In this document: positions 1-11,199 of the stretch, in pieces
How positions within the stretch are numbered: position 1 is the first letter of the stretch
How the letters are laid out: the number at the start of each line of letters is the position of its first letter
DNA from: Antedon mediterranea
Lineage: Eukaryota; Echinodermata; Crinoidea; Comatulida; Antedonidae
DNA length: 64,000 nt
Assembly (NCBI RefSeq): GCF_964355755.1
Contig: NC_092672.1
Location: forward strand, 2,294,001 to 2,358,000
Reading direction: 5' to 3'
Program-made: the position numbers and the translations under genes
The notes under the pieces: model-generated
Database searches by the model: none
The model's input: the letters and a program-made list of their open reading frames with translations, nothing else
Told to the model about the DNA's origin: nothing

Positions 1-110
1 GAACATAAAATGTAAAACAAAACAAATTGAGGCTGGTGTTAGAAATTCTAAATAAAGAATTTTATAGAAAATAAAAAAAAACTGGAAAAATAAAAATATT
101 TCAAAAGGTA

Positions 111-220
111 AAGCTCTGTCTACACTATCAAACTGGTTTGACAAAAAAAGTGTGATGTGCCCAAATATGGTAGTATATATGTCCATATATGGGCACCTCA
201 CATTTTGTGAAAGAGCTTTA
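111..220. mobile_element. MITE family 1, copy 1
   Basis: Short palindromic element beginning AAGCTCTGTCTACACTATCA and ending with a partial inverted match (AAGAGCTTTA). The interior holds the paired words GATGTGCCCAAATATGG and CCATATATGGGCACCTCACA. Five related copies lie at 13.86, 15.70, 19.18, 22.56 and 25.70 kb. The flanks often read TTAA or TTTA, which may be the target site, but this is not settled. Short ORFs over it are not coding. Confidence 0.75.
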
Positions 221-769
221 AACTCTGAGGCTACTAACAAAAATAAATTTTTATGGCAAATTACTTTAAATAGTGAAACTAATATCAAACTTAGTCATGA
301 GCTTACAGTGGTTACCCCGCAACTTATACAAAAATCAACATTTCCAAATTTAGAAATTTTGAAGGGAAAAAATGAATCATCAGCTGACATGTCGTAAACT
401 GCAAGAAACAGAGCGATGACATTAGACAGGAAGTACAAGGAAACATTTACTTTCCTTGTAAAATGTAGAACAAAATCTACAAAAACAAATCAAAACTATG
501 AACATCAAGGGGCAGATTTGTACTGTATATCACAGAATTTACTAACTGTGATTAAACCCTTTGAAGATGTGAGGTTTCTACCCCAAGTGACTGAGGCTAA
601 ATAAGGTATTTTTAATAGGTTTAGAAAAAATGCAAAAAACAATTCTATGACTGTAATTTTTTGCAATTGTTTTATTGTTATTTGAAATGTTTTGGCCTCG
701 CCTTCCGAAAAATTCCTTTTGTTTTGTGGACCAAATGCTCAAAAAGTGCAATTCATTCACTCCAAATAC

Positions 770-990
770 AGACATATACGGGCTTCGTATCCTGGGACAG
801 TAAAGTAACCCATATGGGATACGGGCCACGTCTGCAGAGGGTTAACAATGAGGAATACAGTATCCGTATTTTTTGGAGTGGCACGCCTAATTGGCGACAG
901 AAGCTGTTGGCCTCTAGCTAATTGTTTGTATTTATGTCTGTATAACTGTGTTTGCCAAAATTAATAAAATAAAATAAAATAATAAAAAGT
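770..990 (+). repeat. Possible retroelement 3' end with AAAAT tail
   Basis: A roughly 200-bp stretch of higher GC content than its surroundings ends in tandem AATAAAATAAAATAAAAT (about 960-982). The same kind of tail, inverted, ends the SINE at 10.28 kb. I see no clear A-box or B-box here, so it could be the 3' end of a LINE or a headless SINE. No coding content is supported. Confidence 0.4.
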
Positions 991-1199
991 CAGTTTAAGC
1001 AAGGTCTTCTGTATGGGTCCCTTAAACAGACGTTCAATGAACATGTCAATTCTACGTACACTGTATATTTAAAAAATTATTATTTTTGATCATCAACCTA
1101 TTTTTACACTTTGTTTTCGATTTGCAACAATCTAATACGACCTGGACCACCTTACTACGCATATTGCAAGTAAATCTTAATGGGCTGGAATTTAACAGT

Positions 1200-2705
1200 A
1201 GTCATTATTTATTTATTTATTTATATATTTCCTTTTATTGCATCAAGCAGTGATGAAGTTGACATAAATATAATAGTAAATATGTAAACACATAGTATAA
1301 CACAGTCCAAACAAGAAATACTAAAATATATCATAGTCCACAAATCAGTCTTTCAATGGCCATCATAGTACATCCAGTAACACAAACCAATAGAGGTTCA
1401 CAATTTGCTTATCATAACTCAGTTACTGATCATTCACCAATTATTGAAAACTCCGTGGAAAGTAATGAAGTTTTTTGTGCGTTGTGTCCGGACTTTGGGG
1501 AGGGTGAACGATCTAACGCGCCGGAGCTGATGGTTGTGTGTGGGAGGTTTAGGTAAGAGAGAGTGTAATATATGATCTTCTTTTTTCATTTTATCAAAGA
1601 ATTTTCTTGACAACTTCTCGCGGCGTTCAGATAGAGTGATGATGTTAAGGTATCTGCGGGTATCAGCATACGAGGTACCATCGGGGCATATTATGTTACA
1701 CGCTCTTCTTTGGACATGTTCGATTTGGTCAGATTGTGCTTTGGATAAACTCGGGGACCAAACAGCACAGGCATATTCGAGAACTGGTCGTATCACTGCT
1801 TGATAGTATCGGAGCAGTTCCAGTCTATCTAGGCCAGACCTCTTGAGTTGCTTAAGAAAAAACAACCTTGGTACAACGCGCTTAGTTAAACAGTCAACAT
1901 GCGTCTGCCACGACAATTTACGGTCAAGATTGACACCTAGTAACTTTGCATGCACAACACACTTGACTTCAGATCCATTCACAGTGATTGGGTCAAACTC
2001 AGTTGGTGTTCTCTTACATGTAATGCGCAGTTCAACCGATTTTTTCTCATTCAGTTTCATACCATTTTCTTCGCACCATTTAAATATACTGTTCATACTA
2101 TCTTGAATTTTGCACTCGGAGTTCTTATTATATCTTTGGTAAAAGGTGGTATCGTCCATATATTTCATAAGCGGCAGATCGACCTGGAGGTCATCAATGA
2201 AGGCAACAAACAGGATTGGACCAAGCCATGATCCTTGTGGGATTCCTCCGTTTGGTTTTAGCCACGGTGAGAAGACATTCTTCAATTTCACTCTGTGTTT
2301 TCTATCTGCAAGAAAAGCTTGAATCCATGCTACAAGAACTTCGTCGATACCTATGTTCTTTAACTTTCTAATTAAAATGTGGTGGTCAATCATATCATAC
2401 GCTTTGCTAAAATCCAATAGGAGAGCACGTACTTCCTCACCATCATCAGTGGCTTGGTACCAGTGATGCAATGATGAGATGAGGGCGTCAGTTGTTGAGA
2501 CCCCCTTTGAGCTACCAAATTGGTTGTTTGATAGTTTGTCTTTCAGCTGGTCCCAAACAAGACTACCAATTAAGCTCTCTACAATTTTTGCAGCTACAGA
2601 TATTAACGAAATGGGTCGGAGATCGGTTTGGACACAGCGAGGGGGGTTTATTTTCGGTATTGGCACAATATTTCCAGTCATCCGGGATATACGATTAGCA
2701 ACAAG
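1200..2705 (-). mobile_element. 5'-truncated non-LTR retrotransposon (CR1/L2-like LINE)
   Basis: The element runs on the minus strand from about 2705 (truncated 5' end) to about 1200, where its 3' end shows a short AAAT-type tandem tail (TTTATTTATTTATTTAT on the plus strand). It carries an open reverse-transcriptase frame but no endonuclease region, the usual result of incomplete target-primed reverse transcription. The truncated end abuts a tRNA-like SINE fragment. No target-site duplication could be identified by eye. Confidence 0.8.
1434..2681 (-). CDS. Reverse transcriptase fragment of a CR1/L2-like LINE
   Basis: The 415-residue open frame covers the RT palm and fingers and the C-terminal region. 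Visible motifs in order: RPISLISVAAKIVE near the start, a GSSKGVSTTDAL motif, block A with LLLDFSKAYD (catalytic Asp), block B GIPQGSWLGPILF, block C YMDD (catalytic Asp pair), then LNEKKS and LLGVNLDRKLSW. The C-terminus has the RRACNII...SLSERRE-type tail found in CR1/L2 polymerases. The N-terminal endonuclease is missing. The first Met is simply the first one after truncation and not a native start. There is no internal stop, so the insertion looks recent. The exact clade needs a phylogeny. Confidence 0.9.
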   Translation of the reverse strand: MTGNIVPIPKINPPRCVQTDLRPISLISVAAKIVESLIGSLVWDQLKDKLSNNQFGSSKGVSTTDALISSLHHWYQATDDGEEVRALLLDFSKAYDMIDHHILIRKLKNIGIDEVLVAWIQAFLADRKHRVKLKNVFSPWLKPNGGIPQGSWLGPILFVAFIDDLQVDLPLMKYMDDTTFYQRYNKNSECKIQDSMNSIFKWCEENGMKLNEKKSVELRITCKRTPTEFDPITVNGSEVKCVVHAKLLGVNLDRKLSWQTHVDCLTKRVVPRLFFLKQLKRSGLDRLELLRYYQAVIRPVLEYACAVWSPSLSKAQSDQIEHVQRRACNIICPDGTSYADTRRYLNIITLSERREKLSRKFFDKMKKEDHILHSLLPKPPTHNHQLRRVRSFTLPKVRTQRTKNFITFHGVFNNW

Positions 2706-2775
2706 CTTGGTGGTATAAACGCCCTGAGGCTAGTGGAAGTTGTGGGTTCGAGTCCTTCTAAAATTAATGTACTGA
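2700..2775 (+). repeat. tRNA-derived SINE head fragment
   Basis: Contains an A-box-like GCTTGGTGGTATAAACGCC (from about 2704) and a B-box-like GGTTCGAGTCC (2746-2756), spaced as in a tRNA. The preserved 3' body is short. It resembles the heads of the minus-strand SINEs at 18.5 and 23.1 kb. It directly abuts the truncated end of the LINE. Confidence 0.6.
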
Positions 2776-2779
2776 TCAT

Positions 2780-4330
2780 TATTCCATGTTTAGTACGATT
2801 GCATCAGAGTAGGGTCATCCATTGAACTTAATATATAATACAATGTTTACAGTTGTATTGAATACTGTAACAATGGTATTCACAAAAGACACTATTCTAA
2901 ATATTTTATTGTGCAAGAACCACTGTACCAGCATAAATTGGAATTGACTATTTATTCAATTGAGTTAGTAGTACTAGTAGTAGGCTACTAACAGGATGCT
3001 GAGCTCTGGAGATCAAAGGGTTTACCTGTGGTTGTGACACGATCAGTTCCACGCCCCTTAACAGACAAGCGTGCGCCGCGGAGGATATGTACATAGTACA
3101 GTACTGTTGGTATTTGTAGCAGCCAAACATAAGATCAAAGGACTGTTACGAGTTCCTATCTTGGCAAGGCGAACTCAGAACTTGATTTTAAGTTTATTCT
3201 CAAATGACAACTCTTGGGATATAACAAGGAAACACAATCACAGAAAAACAACAAATACATGCTGAAATAATAATCCCAGGAATAAGGTTTTTTTTTCTAT
3301 TAACCAAAAAATCACTCAATCATAAAGGAATGAGGAAGTACCTTTATTTAATAAAAGGGAAAAATAAAGACAAGTACAATGGAGTTGGATACTGTTATCT
3401 TTTTAATGTCAATACCAAAAGTTTAATCTTGAACATGATATATTAAATACCCATTGAATACTTGGTGAAACCACAAGATAAGTATATAACATGATAAGGG
3501 ACTTTCCCTATGTTTTTGTTACATAAATTGTCACTATCACAGATCACAATTTATCATTCAATTAATTTTATATATTATTAATGGGAGTACTAGTACATTG
3601 TTTTTGTATATATTTTTTGTTATACTCAATAATCCATGCAACAATTTAAATAAATCATAAGGGGGTTTCCCCACGATATTTTAACATAAAATGTTGCAAC
3701 AGTGTCTATGATTGATTCTGAAGGTAAATTACGCATAATAAATAAATAAATTGAGATCAGACCAAGTGTGTTTTTCCAATATTTTATTTTTGTGTAAAAA
3801 TTACAATGAAGGCTTGTCCCCTCTATGAAAAATTCATGGAAAAATTATAAATTAAAACTAAAAATCTATTAAACTATGGACCTAATTTACTAATTTATAG
3901 GTCCATGATTAAACAAAAAAATAAATTAAATAAAATTTAATTTAAAAAATGAAATAGTTTCATAAATTAGGCCTATATCTAGGGACTGAAAATGTTATGC
4001 TCCAGTAATCGCTTTTGTCCTTTTTATTTAGTATTAATTAAGCATACTTCAGTACACTGACAGTAACATGTGTTGCTAATGCATAGAGATTTAGTTTAAT
4101 AATAGATTAATACTTACAATTAAATGGTCATAGTAATAATATTATCTACAAAAAGGTAGTTTACTTGCAATAATAGAAAAACGTGTAGGCCCGATTGCAG
4201 GATAGTTTTTTTAAATCTTTCATTTGCATTTCTAATTCCGACATTTATCGATTTATATTCAAGAGTTGACATTCCGGGTATCACTATTACTCAAGCTACC
4301 AAAGTACAGAGCGTAAAACAAACCACCTAC
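2780..4330. other. Intergenic stretch, no supported gene
   Basis: AT-rich sequence with no ORF of recognisable content. I searched the minus strand here for EF-hand exons that would continue the orphan EFHD first exon at 4331-4488 and found none. The short ORFs at 2948-3265 show no conserved features. Confidence 0.5.
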
Positions 4331-4488
4331 TTTTTAAACATTTTCTCGTATTCCTTGATTTGTTTCCGTGAAAACTCTTTAAACTCCGTGTACGGATTCC
4401 ACGGGCCTGTCTTGTTCGCTGGGACCTCCTGGCCTTCATTGATCGCATCCCGTCTGGCTAGTTTTTCTGCTAGTTCGTTTGTCGCCAT
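4331..4488 (-). CDS. Orphan first exon of an EFHD1/EFHD2 (swiprosin)-like gene
   Basis: The minus strand encodes 52 codons plus two bases, from an ATG at 4488 to a donor GTAGGT at 4325-4330. The C-terminal half, NPYTEFKEFSRKQIKEYEKM, matches the conserved block just before the first EF-hand of EFHD1/EFHD2. The exon ends in phase 2, the same as the homologous exon at 7358-7482. Upstream sequences are also alike (both have TTTGAACAAAA before the ATG), so the two arose by tandem duplication. No EF-hand exon follows at lower coordinates within the window. The rest of the gene is either beyond position 1 or lost. Confidence 0.75.
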
Positions 4489-5335
4489 AATTTTAGTTTT
4501 TGTTCAAACAAACTCAACAATATACGTTAAAACTATGAGCTACAAAATAAAGTGATTCTTTTGCAGAATAGAACTCAATTATTGTAATACTTCCGCCTTG
4601 TACAATTGCGTTGTTATATCCACTCAAACAGGTTGATTTTATCGACCACCTCTCTCGTTGTGTTGTTTTGCTTACTTACTTCCGTGAAGCACGATCTAAC
4701 ATGATTGCGCGCGCTACTACCAGGAAGTTCCATTTTATAGGTCAAAGTTCAGCTAATTTAATTTAAGTTAAAACAATGACATTGTAGTTATTCTGTGATA
4801 ATTTCCGTTTAAAATGTATGTAGGGTTTAAAGAAGAGTATCTTTGCACTTGTCACGTTGATACATTTGTGTTAGAGTGTACTTTTAACCAGAAAAAGGAT
4901 ATAAACTCCCTGTTAAATAATGAACCCTGCCGAACTCTCCGAGAAATAATAGTAATAAGTTATTAACTATATTAATAATTCAACACAAATCTGTGAATCA
5001 AGGATACGGGGTATGCCGAACTTCTTTCTGACAGTAAACTAAAAAAAATGTGATCTTGTAATTTAAATTATATATCAACTAGAGTATCCGAAAAATAAAT
5101 GAGCAACGTAGTACATAATGTTGGCTAATCAAATCGGTGTGAAACAGTGGTCTCATTCTAATGACGAAGAATGCAACTTTAGATTAAACTATAAATATTC
5201 ATTAATGAATATTCATTAACCAAGATTAAACGAATAGTTGTTCTATAATTTAATTTACAATATTAAGATTTTTTTATAGTTTTGTAGGCCTAGCTGGCCT
5301 ACTTTAAAGAAGACACAGGATGAAGTGTTCGATTA

Positions 5336-5480
5336 ACTGACGCAAACGCAACGACGGAAGCGCACTTTTGACCAATCACAAGCGATAGATTATTCGAACT
5401 CGTGCTTGTGTGATACCTCGCTTGCTATTGGTCAAATCACTTTTCTTGCGCTTATTATTCTTGCATTGTGCGTCATAGAA
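5336..5480. mobile_element. MITE family 2, copy 1
   Basis: Palindromic element with GACGCAAACGCAACGACG at one side and GCATTGTGCGTCATAG at the other. The interior shows the family core TTGACCAATCACAAGCG and its inverse CTATTGGTCAAATCACTT. Other copies lie at 6.36, 8.22, 9.10, 9.26, 19.72 and 26.28 kb. Confidence 0.7.
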
Positions 5481-6356
5481 AAATGAGTGTGCGGCGGGCA
5501 TCAAGCTAAACAGATACATAATAAGACAAAATACAGTGTGTAATGATTTCGCTGGTTATAATAATAAATATAGGTCTTATATTAATTAATGGAGTCCATT
5601 ATGCTGGTATTAACTTAATTAATCATAATATTGATTGGATTATTATAACAATATACAAATGTCTGTTATTTATGTAACAATAATTATCATAATACGCAGA
5701 ATCTTTGTTTGATTCAGAAGATCGAAATTAAAACAATTTGGACTCAAGAATTTTGAAGAAAGACAGTTCAGAAATCCTGCTATATCTTTTTCAATGATTT
5801 TCCCAACACTATACTTTGTATTGTCTTGAAATGTGCCTTTAAAGTAGTAATCATGGGGTGGGGTTGTTAGGGAGTGGGGGTGGGGTATTATCAATAGCAA
5901 TATCAAGTGATGAAAACTAAAACGTTAGTCATTTCTAAAGCCAATTCAGCATGGTAGGCCTACTTCTATCTATTTATTTACTTGTACTATTCTATTGTTT
6001 ATTAATTATTGTACAGTACTTTGAAAGCACTGGACTAGATTCTTCTGCATCTCTTTTTTTTTCTTGTTCTTCGGAAATGTTCTGTCTCCTCAACGTGCAG
6101 TGATCACAGAGGCCTACTGATGTGAATTTAATTCTACGTAAACTGTAATTAAAAAGAGAATCAATCAATGGCCTGCAGTAGAAGTATTAAAAGATGAGGC
6201 TCGTTGCTGACATCTGTCACTTTTCACGTAGGTATTAGGCAGAAAAGGAAACATTGCCGCATCACCACAACAATTACCTCACCCCAGCCTACGCCCTTGA
6301 ATACGTTTGACATTATGGTCAATTTTAAATAGATTTGTTTACTGTAAAAGATGTTC

Positions 6357-6475
6357 ACTTGGTTCGCAACGTAGCACATCACAAGGAAGTTTGATGACCC
6401 AGCGCGTCCATTGGTCAAATAACTTGTTGCGCGCTTCTGTGACGTCCTTGCTCTGCGTCCAAAGGAACCAAACTC
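6357..6475. mobile_element. MITE family 2, diverged copy
   Basis: Starts CTTGGTTCGCAACG and ends TGCGTCCAAAGGAACCAAA, an inverted pair characteristic of the family. The interior keeps CCATTGGTCAAATAACTTG. It is diverged from the better copies at 9.1 kb. Confidence 0.65.
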
Positions 6476-6703
6476 AGTTTAGTTTGATGATGAAAAATAT
6501 TACGAAGGAGCCATAGGCCTAATATGCTTGATATGATTGCGAAGATAGAAATGTATTTATGGCTTGGAATTTAAAGGACGATGAATTGAAGGACCGTGTA
6601 GAAAGGGGGAACTACAATAAATGTGGTTAGAGGAAGCGAGAAACTTTACAGATAGGATTAATTGCCTTTTGAAATATAATAATGATGGTACTGACCTACC
6701 TTA

Positions 6704-7482
6704 TTACTGAGACACGTCACCACTCTCATTTAGGTCTGTCAATTTCGCCAAATCATGCAATCCACTGCCTTCTTTCAACTCACCAGCTGCAGCCTTCCTA
6801 TATATTAACAGGAACTTAAAAGAAAAAAAAATGTAGGCCTATGTTAAGACTTTGTCTTTCACCAAACGGAAGACGGCGCCGTTCAATTCTGCATAATGAT
6901 TTTCCATTTTATTTAACAACTTTCTACAATGTGAACGCAGCCTAACGTTATGCATTTTTGGTCCCCACCCCGCCCTGGTAAACGATTTACTTCTCTGAAG
7001 CTTATCATGCCATCGAGATCTTCGTCCACTTCACGTATCATCGCTTTCAGTGACGTGTGAGTCTGAGGAACTCCTAGATTCTCCATCATCAGCTTTAACT
7101 CCATCTGGTCAATGTATTCATTATTGTCAACATCATACCTTTTAATAAAGAAAAACACAAATCAAAAACCATGTTCCTCCGTGTTTTTAATATTATTGAT
7201 TAAGTCGCAGTTCTTTCAATCGAAGAAGAATTTATAGTAGATTTTTTTTTCAATTTTTCTAATTCTACATCATAATTATTTTTACTTAAAAAAACGTTTT
7301 AATTATACAGACTTGAATAACGGTGATCCTCAAACGTAAACTGAATGAAATACTTACTTTTTAAAAATTGTATTGTATTCTTTGATTTGATTTCTTGAAA
7401 ATTCCGTAAACTCACTGTACGGATTCGGGTTACTACTCCCACTGAGCCCCTGTCTTATGTTGAGTTGATCGTTTGTCGTCAT
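6704..7482 (-). CDS. EFHD1/EFHD2 (swiprosin)-like EF-hand protein, three exons seen
   Basis: Exons on the minus strand: 7358-7482 (ATG at 7482, donor GTAAGT), 6991-7138, and from 6814 downward. Junction phases agree (2, then 0). Exon 1 carries the conserved NPYSEFTEFSRNQIKEY block. Exon 2 holds one full EF-hand (loop DVDNNEYIDQME, with acidic or Asn residues at positions 1, 3, 5, 9, 12) and a second loop (DEDLDGMISFRE). Exon 3 begins FLLIYRKAAAGEL, the conserved continuation. Known family members bind calcium and actin and act in cytoskeletal regulation. Reading through gives a stop at 6704-6706 and only 127 residues, versus about 240 in vertebrate proteins. Alternatively a donor (GTAATA, 6702-6707) leads to a C-terminal coiled-coil exon that I could not find. 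The paralogous first exon lies at 4331-4488. Confidence 0.85.
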
Positions 7483-7559
7483 TTTTGTTCAAACTTGTTC
7501 CGCAAAACACATTTAAAACTATAAATAATTAAGGCTATGTTGATATACAATTGCGGTAC

Positions 7560-9100
7560 ACTGTTAGTTCTGAAGAACTGTTGAGTTTCTCAACGTTTCG
7601 ATGAATATGCTTCGATCGTCCTTACTGGAATGAGGAGAATACAGGAAGTCCAGGAATGGATAGGGGATCGAATAATAAAGATTAGGAGGTGGGACTAAGC
7701 CTGTGATTTGTGAATGCAGTCAAGGCTATATAACAAAAGTGGAATAGATTTGAGCTAAGAAGAGCATTGTTTCCCCGATTGTTTCACATGGACAACTGTG
7801 AATAGAAACCACCTGTGTTTATTGAAGTGTGAAACAAGCTAAAAACAATAAAACAACACAGTAGCATTCTGGAAGCTGTGGACTGGTCAAACAAAATTAT
7901 ATTTGTATGGTTTACTGTCAATGTCCATTCTGGTTAAAATATAACAAATGATCCAATTGTCTTGATGATTGTGTTTGAAGATTTCAATGGGAATCTGGTG
8001 CGTCTGGCATAGCCTTGATGTTCTTTGAGCCTGGTTTGAGCTGCTGCTTCAAAATAAATAAATAAAAAACAATTTAGACTAGAGAGATAAAGAGTTAAAA
8101 AAAAGAACAAGGAACAATGTCAATGTTAGCAACACTAACGCAACATTTATTTTTGTTTCCATTTTTATTTTGTCCAAAATGAATAACCTTTTCTTGAATT
8201 GTAAGTATGGTTCCAGCTTGGACGCAATGAGGTAAGCGCGACGCAAGATATGACCAATCACAAGCGATGGATTATTCGAAATCGCTCGCTTGTCATTCGC
8301 GAGCGATTGCGCTAACGTCGTTCTTTGCGTCCAATGAACTAATTTGTAATACACCAGGTAGCCTATGTTAGTTCTAAAAAGAACTTGTTGAGTTTCTCAA
8401 CATTTCGATAAATGTTTCGATCTTCCCTAAGGAATAAGAATGCAATAAGCTGGAATTGGCCTGGGAATATGCGATATTAGGGCAGGTTTGAAAAAAAAAA
8501 TCGGGCATAGGAAGACCGTTAGGGGAATTGGGTTGACATCGATCCGGATTCAGTTCATATACCATTTTGAAAAGCTTCGACAAAATAGGCCTATACATGC
8601 AGCCAATGGTTATTCTTTTTGTCTATTGTGTGAATAAGATAAGATAAGATAAGCTAACTTTTATTGATCCTCAAAAAGGAAATTCATTGCTCGTCATAAT
8701 AACAAAGAAAACACAATAAAAACAAATATAGCATAAAACCATTCATATAAAAACATCTAAAAAATACAAGATAAAATTATCTTCTTGACTTCCTGTTGTA
8801 CTGGATGATACCGGAGGGAATAATGGATTTGACATATCGATTTGTTTTCACACTGAGGAGCCTCAATCTACCACTTGGATTAAGTTGGTCTATGATTACT
8901 TTGTGGAGAGGATGAGAGGCATCTGAATGATACAAAAAAATAAAACACAACCAGAGGCCTATAGTCAACGAAATATGTATTTTGTTCATTTGTTATAAAC
9001 ATCAACACACAGTTTATGAATAATATTTATTTATTCAATATAATTATTTAATTCAATATTGATCTCAAGGCATTACTAGGTTGGAGTAACCTTTCGTTAT
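7560..9100. other. Intergenic with a MITE, no supported gene
   Basis: AT-rich sequence upstream of the EFHD gene. It includes one family-2 MITE (8216-8342) and short unsupported ORFs. A motif TCTGAAGAACTGTTGAGTTTCTCAACGTTTCGAT-like stretch (about 7569-7603) recurs in altered form at about 8374-8410, suggesting an old local duplication. Confidence 0.45.
8216..8342. mobile_element. MITE family 2, copy
   Basis: Begins AGCTTGGACGCAATGAGG and ends CTTTGCGTCCAATGAACT, an inverted pair. The core contains TGACCAATCACAAGCGATGG and the inverted GCTTGTCATTCGCGAGCG. It is one of at least seven copies in the window. Confidence 0.7.
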
Positions 9101-9102
9101 GA

Positions 9103-9247
9103 TTGGTTCCCCCTAGGACGCATCGCAAAGTGATTTGACCAATCACAAGCGATAGATTATTCGAACAGTCGCGTGTGATTGGTCAATTCGCTTGCGTTGC
9201 GTCTACTACGTCTTTGCGCTGCGTCTCGAGTGGGAACCAAGCTTTAT
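9103..9247. mobile_element. MITE family 2, well-preserved copy
   Basis: Terminal inverted repeats are TTGGTTCCCCCTAGGACGCA on the left and GCGTCTCGAGTGGGAACCAA on the right, followed by GCTTTAT. The interior palindrome has TTGACCAATCACAAGCGATA and TGTGATTGGTCAATTCGC. It is immediately followed by another copy at 9255. Confidence 0.8.
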
Positions 9248-9254
9248 CTTCACA

Positions 9255-9397
9255 CTTTGGACGCAATGACGTAGGCACAATGCAAGCGAGTTGACTAATA
9301 ACAAGCGAAAGTACGAATAATCCATCGCTTGCGATTGGTTAAAAGTTGCGTTGAGCTTACATCCTTGCGTTGCATCCTAGTTGAAACCAAGCTTTAT
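9255..9397. mobile_element. MITE family 2, adjacent second copy
   Basis: A second, diverged copy directly beside the one at 9103-9247. It has CTTTGGACGCAATGACGTAG on the left and TTGCATCCTAGTTGAAACCA on the right. The core palindrome around AATCCATCGCTTGCGATTGG is clear. Confidence 0.75.
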
Positions 9398-9551
9398 ACA
9401 TAGTCTTTATTAATTTTCATAATCAATGATTGGATTTCAAGGTTTTATAAACGTTTAATTCTCTTCTAAAGAATGAATTTATGATTATTATTATTACAGT
9501 AGACGTCATATCTATCTATGGCGCGCAAAATGACTTAATACGTCATGATAA

Positions 9552-9742
9552 AAAGGCCTTTCACACCTGTTCCGGCACGATTTCGGTCCGGCGAATCGAA
9601 CGCCAATGTTTCGTTTTCACGACGCTCCACGCGGCTATGCGCCAATCGATATGCGCGTAACCGCGTAAAAACGAAACATTGACGTTCGATTGGATTACTC
9701 GGCGCCGGACCGGAACTGTTCCGAAACGAGTCTGAAAGATCC
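9552..9742. mobile_element. MITE family 3, long imperfect inverted repeat
   Basis: A GC-rich island in AT-rich DNA with arms of about 80 bp. The left arm reads AAGGCCTTTCACACCTGTTC and later AATGTTTCGTTTTCACG. The right arm holds the inverse CGTAAAAACGAAACATTGACG and GGAACTGTTCCGAAACGAGT. Only one copy was seen in the window. Confidence 0.7.
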
Positions 9743-10274
9743 TTTATGGGACGGACTACAATAAGCACACACAGTACAGGTTAACTAAATATCCTACTGT
9801 ATGAACAGTCATCTAACACAATCTGTTCTATTATCAAGGTATCTTATGATATCAAAGTAATAAAGATTTAACTCCAATGATGAACATGCACATGTAAAAA
9901 TTACCTTATAATGATACTACTACTAGTACATACATTAAAATGATAGTACATCTTCAATTATTAGAGACACTATTGCATTGCTTACTATACTATATACATA
10001 ATTCACAATAATATATAAAGTACAGTTGCTGAATCATACTTCAAATTTCATAATTATAATCAATTTATGTATATCAATGATATCTTTTAATTTGTACATG
10101 ATTAGATATATTAATAATTATTTATTATTAGTTATTTGTTTTTTAAGCGTATTGCCAAGGAATGGTAGGCCTAATAATGTAATCACACTGTCTTAATCAT
10201 GGTATGTTTCTAACACAAGATTACACAATTACATAGCTATTGAGTCAAACAATCATGTGCATGTGCAGAATGAC

Positions 10275-10640
10275 TGTTATTTTATTTTATTTTATGTCTT
10301 TAGGCAATGTGGCCAAGGATTACCAATAGTGAATTAATCACTGTCCTATCAGATAGGTGGTAATCCCCCTGATACAGGGGCTATTGTGTGAACCAGTTCA
10401 CCGGGGTAACCCCCTACTCTTTTTCGAATAATGAACTGGGTTCTTTAAAGTACACACAGGTTATAACTGTGTACACTGGACCTACGGTTTATAGTCCTTA
10501 TCCGAGAAGACTTGTTCCACCACCAGAACTAGGAGCGAGTCGGCCTCGAACCCTTGCCGATGTTGTTGTTGGCTCTTTAGGTACGGTAAACGGCGCCCCT
10601 GCCTTAACCGCTCGGCCATATGACTCAACAGCTGCATAGT
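10275..10640 (-). repeat. tRNA-derived SINE with Leu/Ser-type head and AAAAT tail
   Basis: Read on the minus strand, the head (10630 downward) has an A-box TGGCCGAGCGGTTAAGGC (10602-10619), a long variable region and a B-box GGTTCGAGGCC (10543-10553). This is the layout of a type II (leucine or serine) tRNA. A body of about 250 bp with small hairpins follows, then a tail of AAAAT repeats (10275-10302). The plus-strand ORF over it is a shadow. Confidence 0.75.
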
Positions 10641-10714
10641 CTAGTGGCTATTCATGAAATAACAAAATTTGTAAAACACACAAAGGTTCTCTTACATAAT
10701 AAAAAAGGTACGTT

Positions 10715-10870
10715 GTAAATCTTTCACAAGATGCTATACATAAATGTACAATAAACATGCAGACAGGGTTCTCTACAAGTCTTTAGCAGTAAAGTTGTTT
10801 ATGAGAAAGAAAAGGCATTAGCTTGGATTTGAACCCAAGCGTCTAGGAGATTAATCACTAAACTCAACTC
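10715..10870 (-). repeat. tRNA-derived SINE, second family, degraded copy
   Basis: On the minus strand the head lies near 10870 with B-box-like TTGGGTTCAAATCCAAGC (10822-10839 region). The body words CTAAAGACTTGTAGAGAA and TATAGCATCTTGTG match the SINEs at 18.5 and 23.1 kb. The A-box region is degraded. Confidence 0.6.
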
Positions 10871-11199
10871 GTATTAAAGTCATACGCTAAATAACGCCAA
10901 CTAATTCTTAATACTACAATCCCATTTACTTGATTAAAATCTTTTTTAAAATTCTCTACTTGCACACTGGTAAGAATTCTTCTGTTACACTTCAATTTGA
11001 TTGAATAACCATATACTAGTCTAGGTTCTGGACAGCATTTCGACATAATAGTGGAAAAAAGTTATACATTTTGACACACATTCATAAGTACAATATTTCA
11101 GCGGGAAACAAAGATCAAAACGCTGACTGGCGGAGGACAACATAAAAAAGACAATAACTACAAACTTTAGGCAAGTCTAACCATATACATACAACTCAT

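Larger units (their letters stand above)
4560..6700. other. Intergenic, only MITEs seen
   Basis: AT-rich sequence between the orphan EFHD exon and the three-exon EFHD gene. It contains two family-2 MITEs (5336-5480 and 6357-6475) and an ATTCATTAATGAATATTCAT palindrome near 5198. I looked here for a C-terminal coiled-coil exon of the EFHD gene and found no convincing one. Confidence 0.5.

Noticed and set aside
10388-10639. 83-codon plus-strand ORF
   Set aside because: It lies wholly within a minus-strand tRNA-derived SINE.
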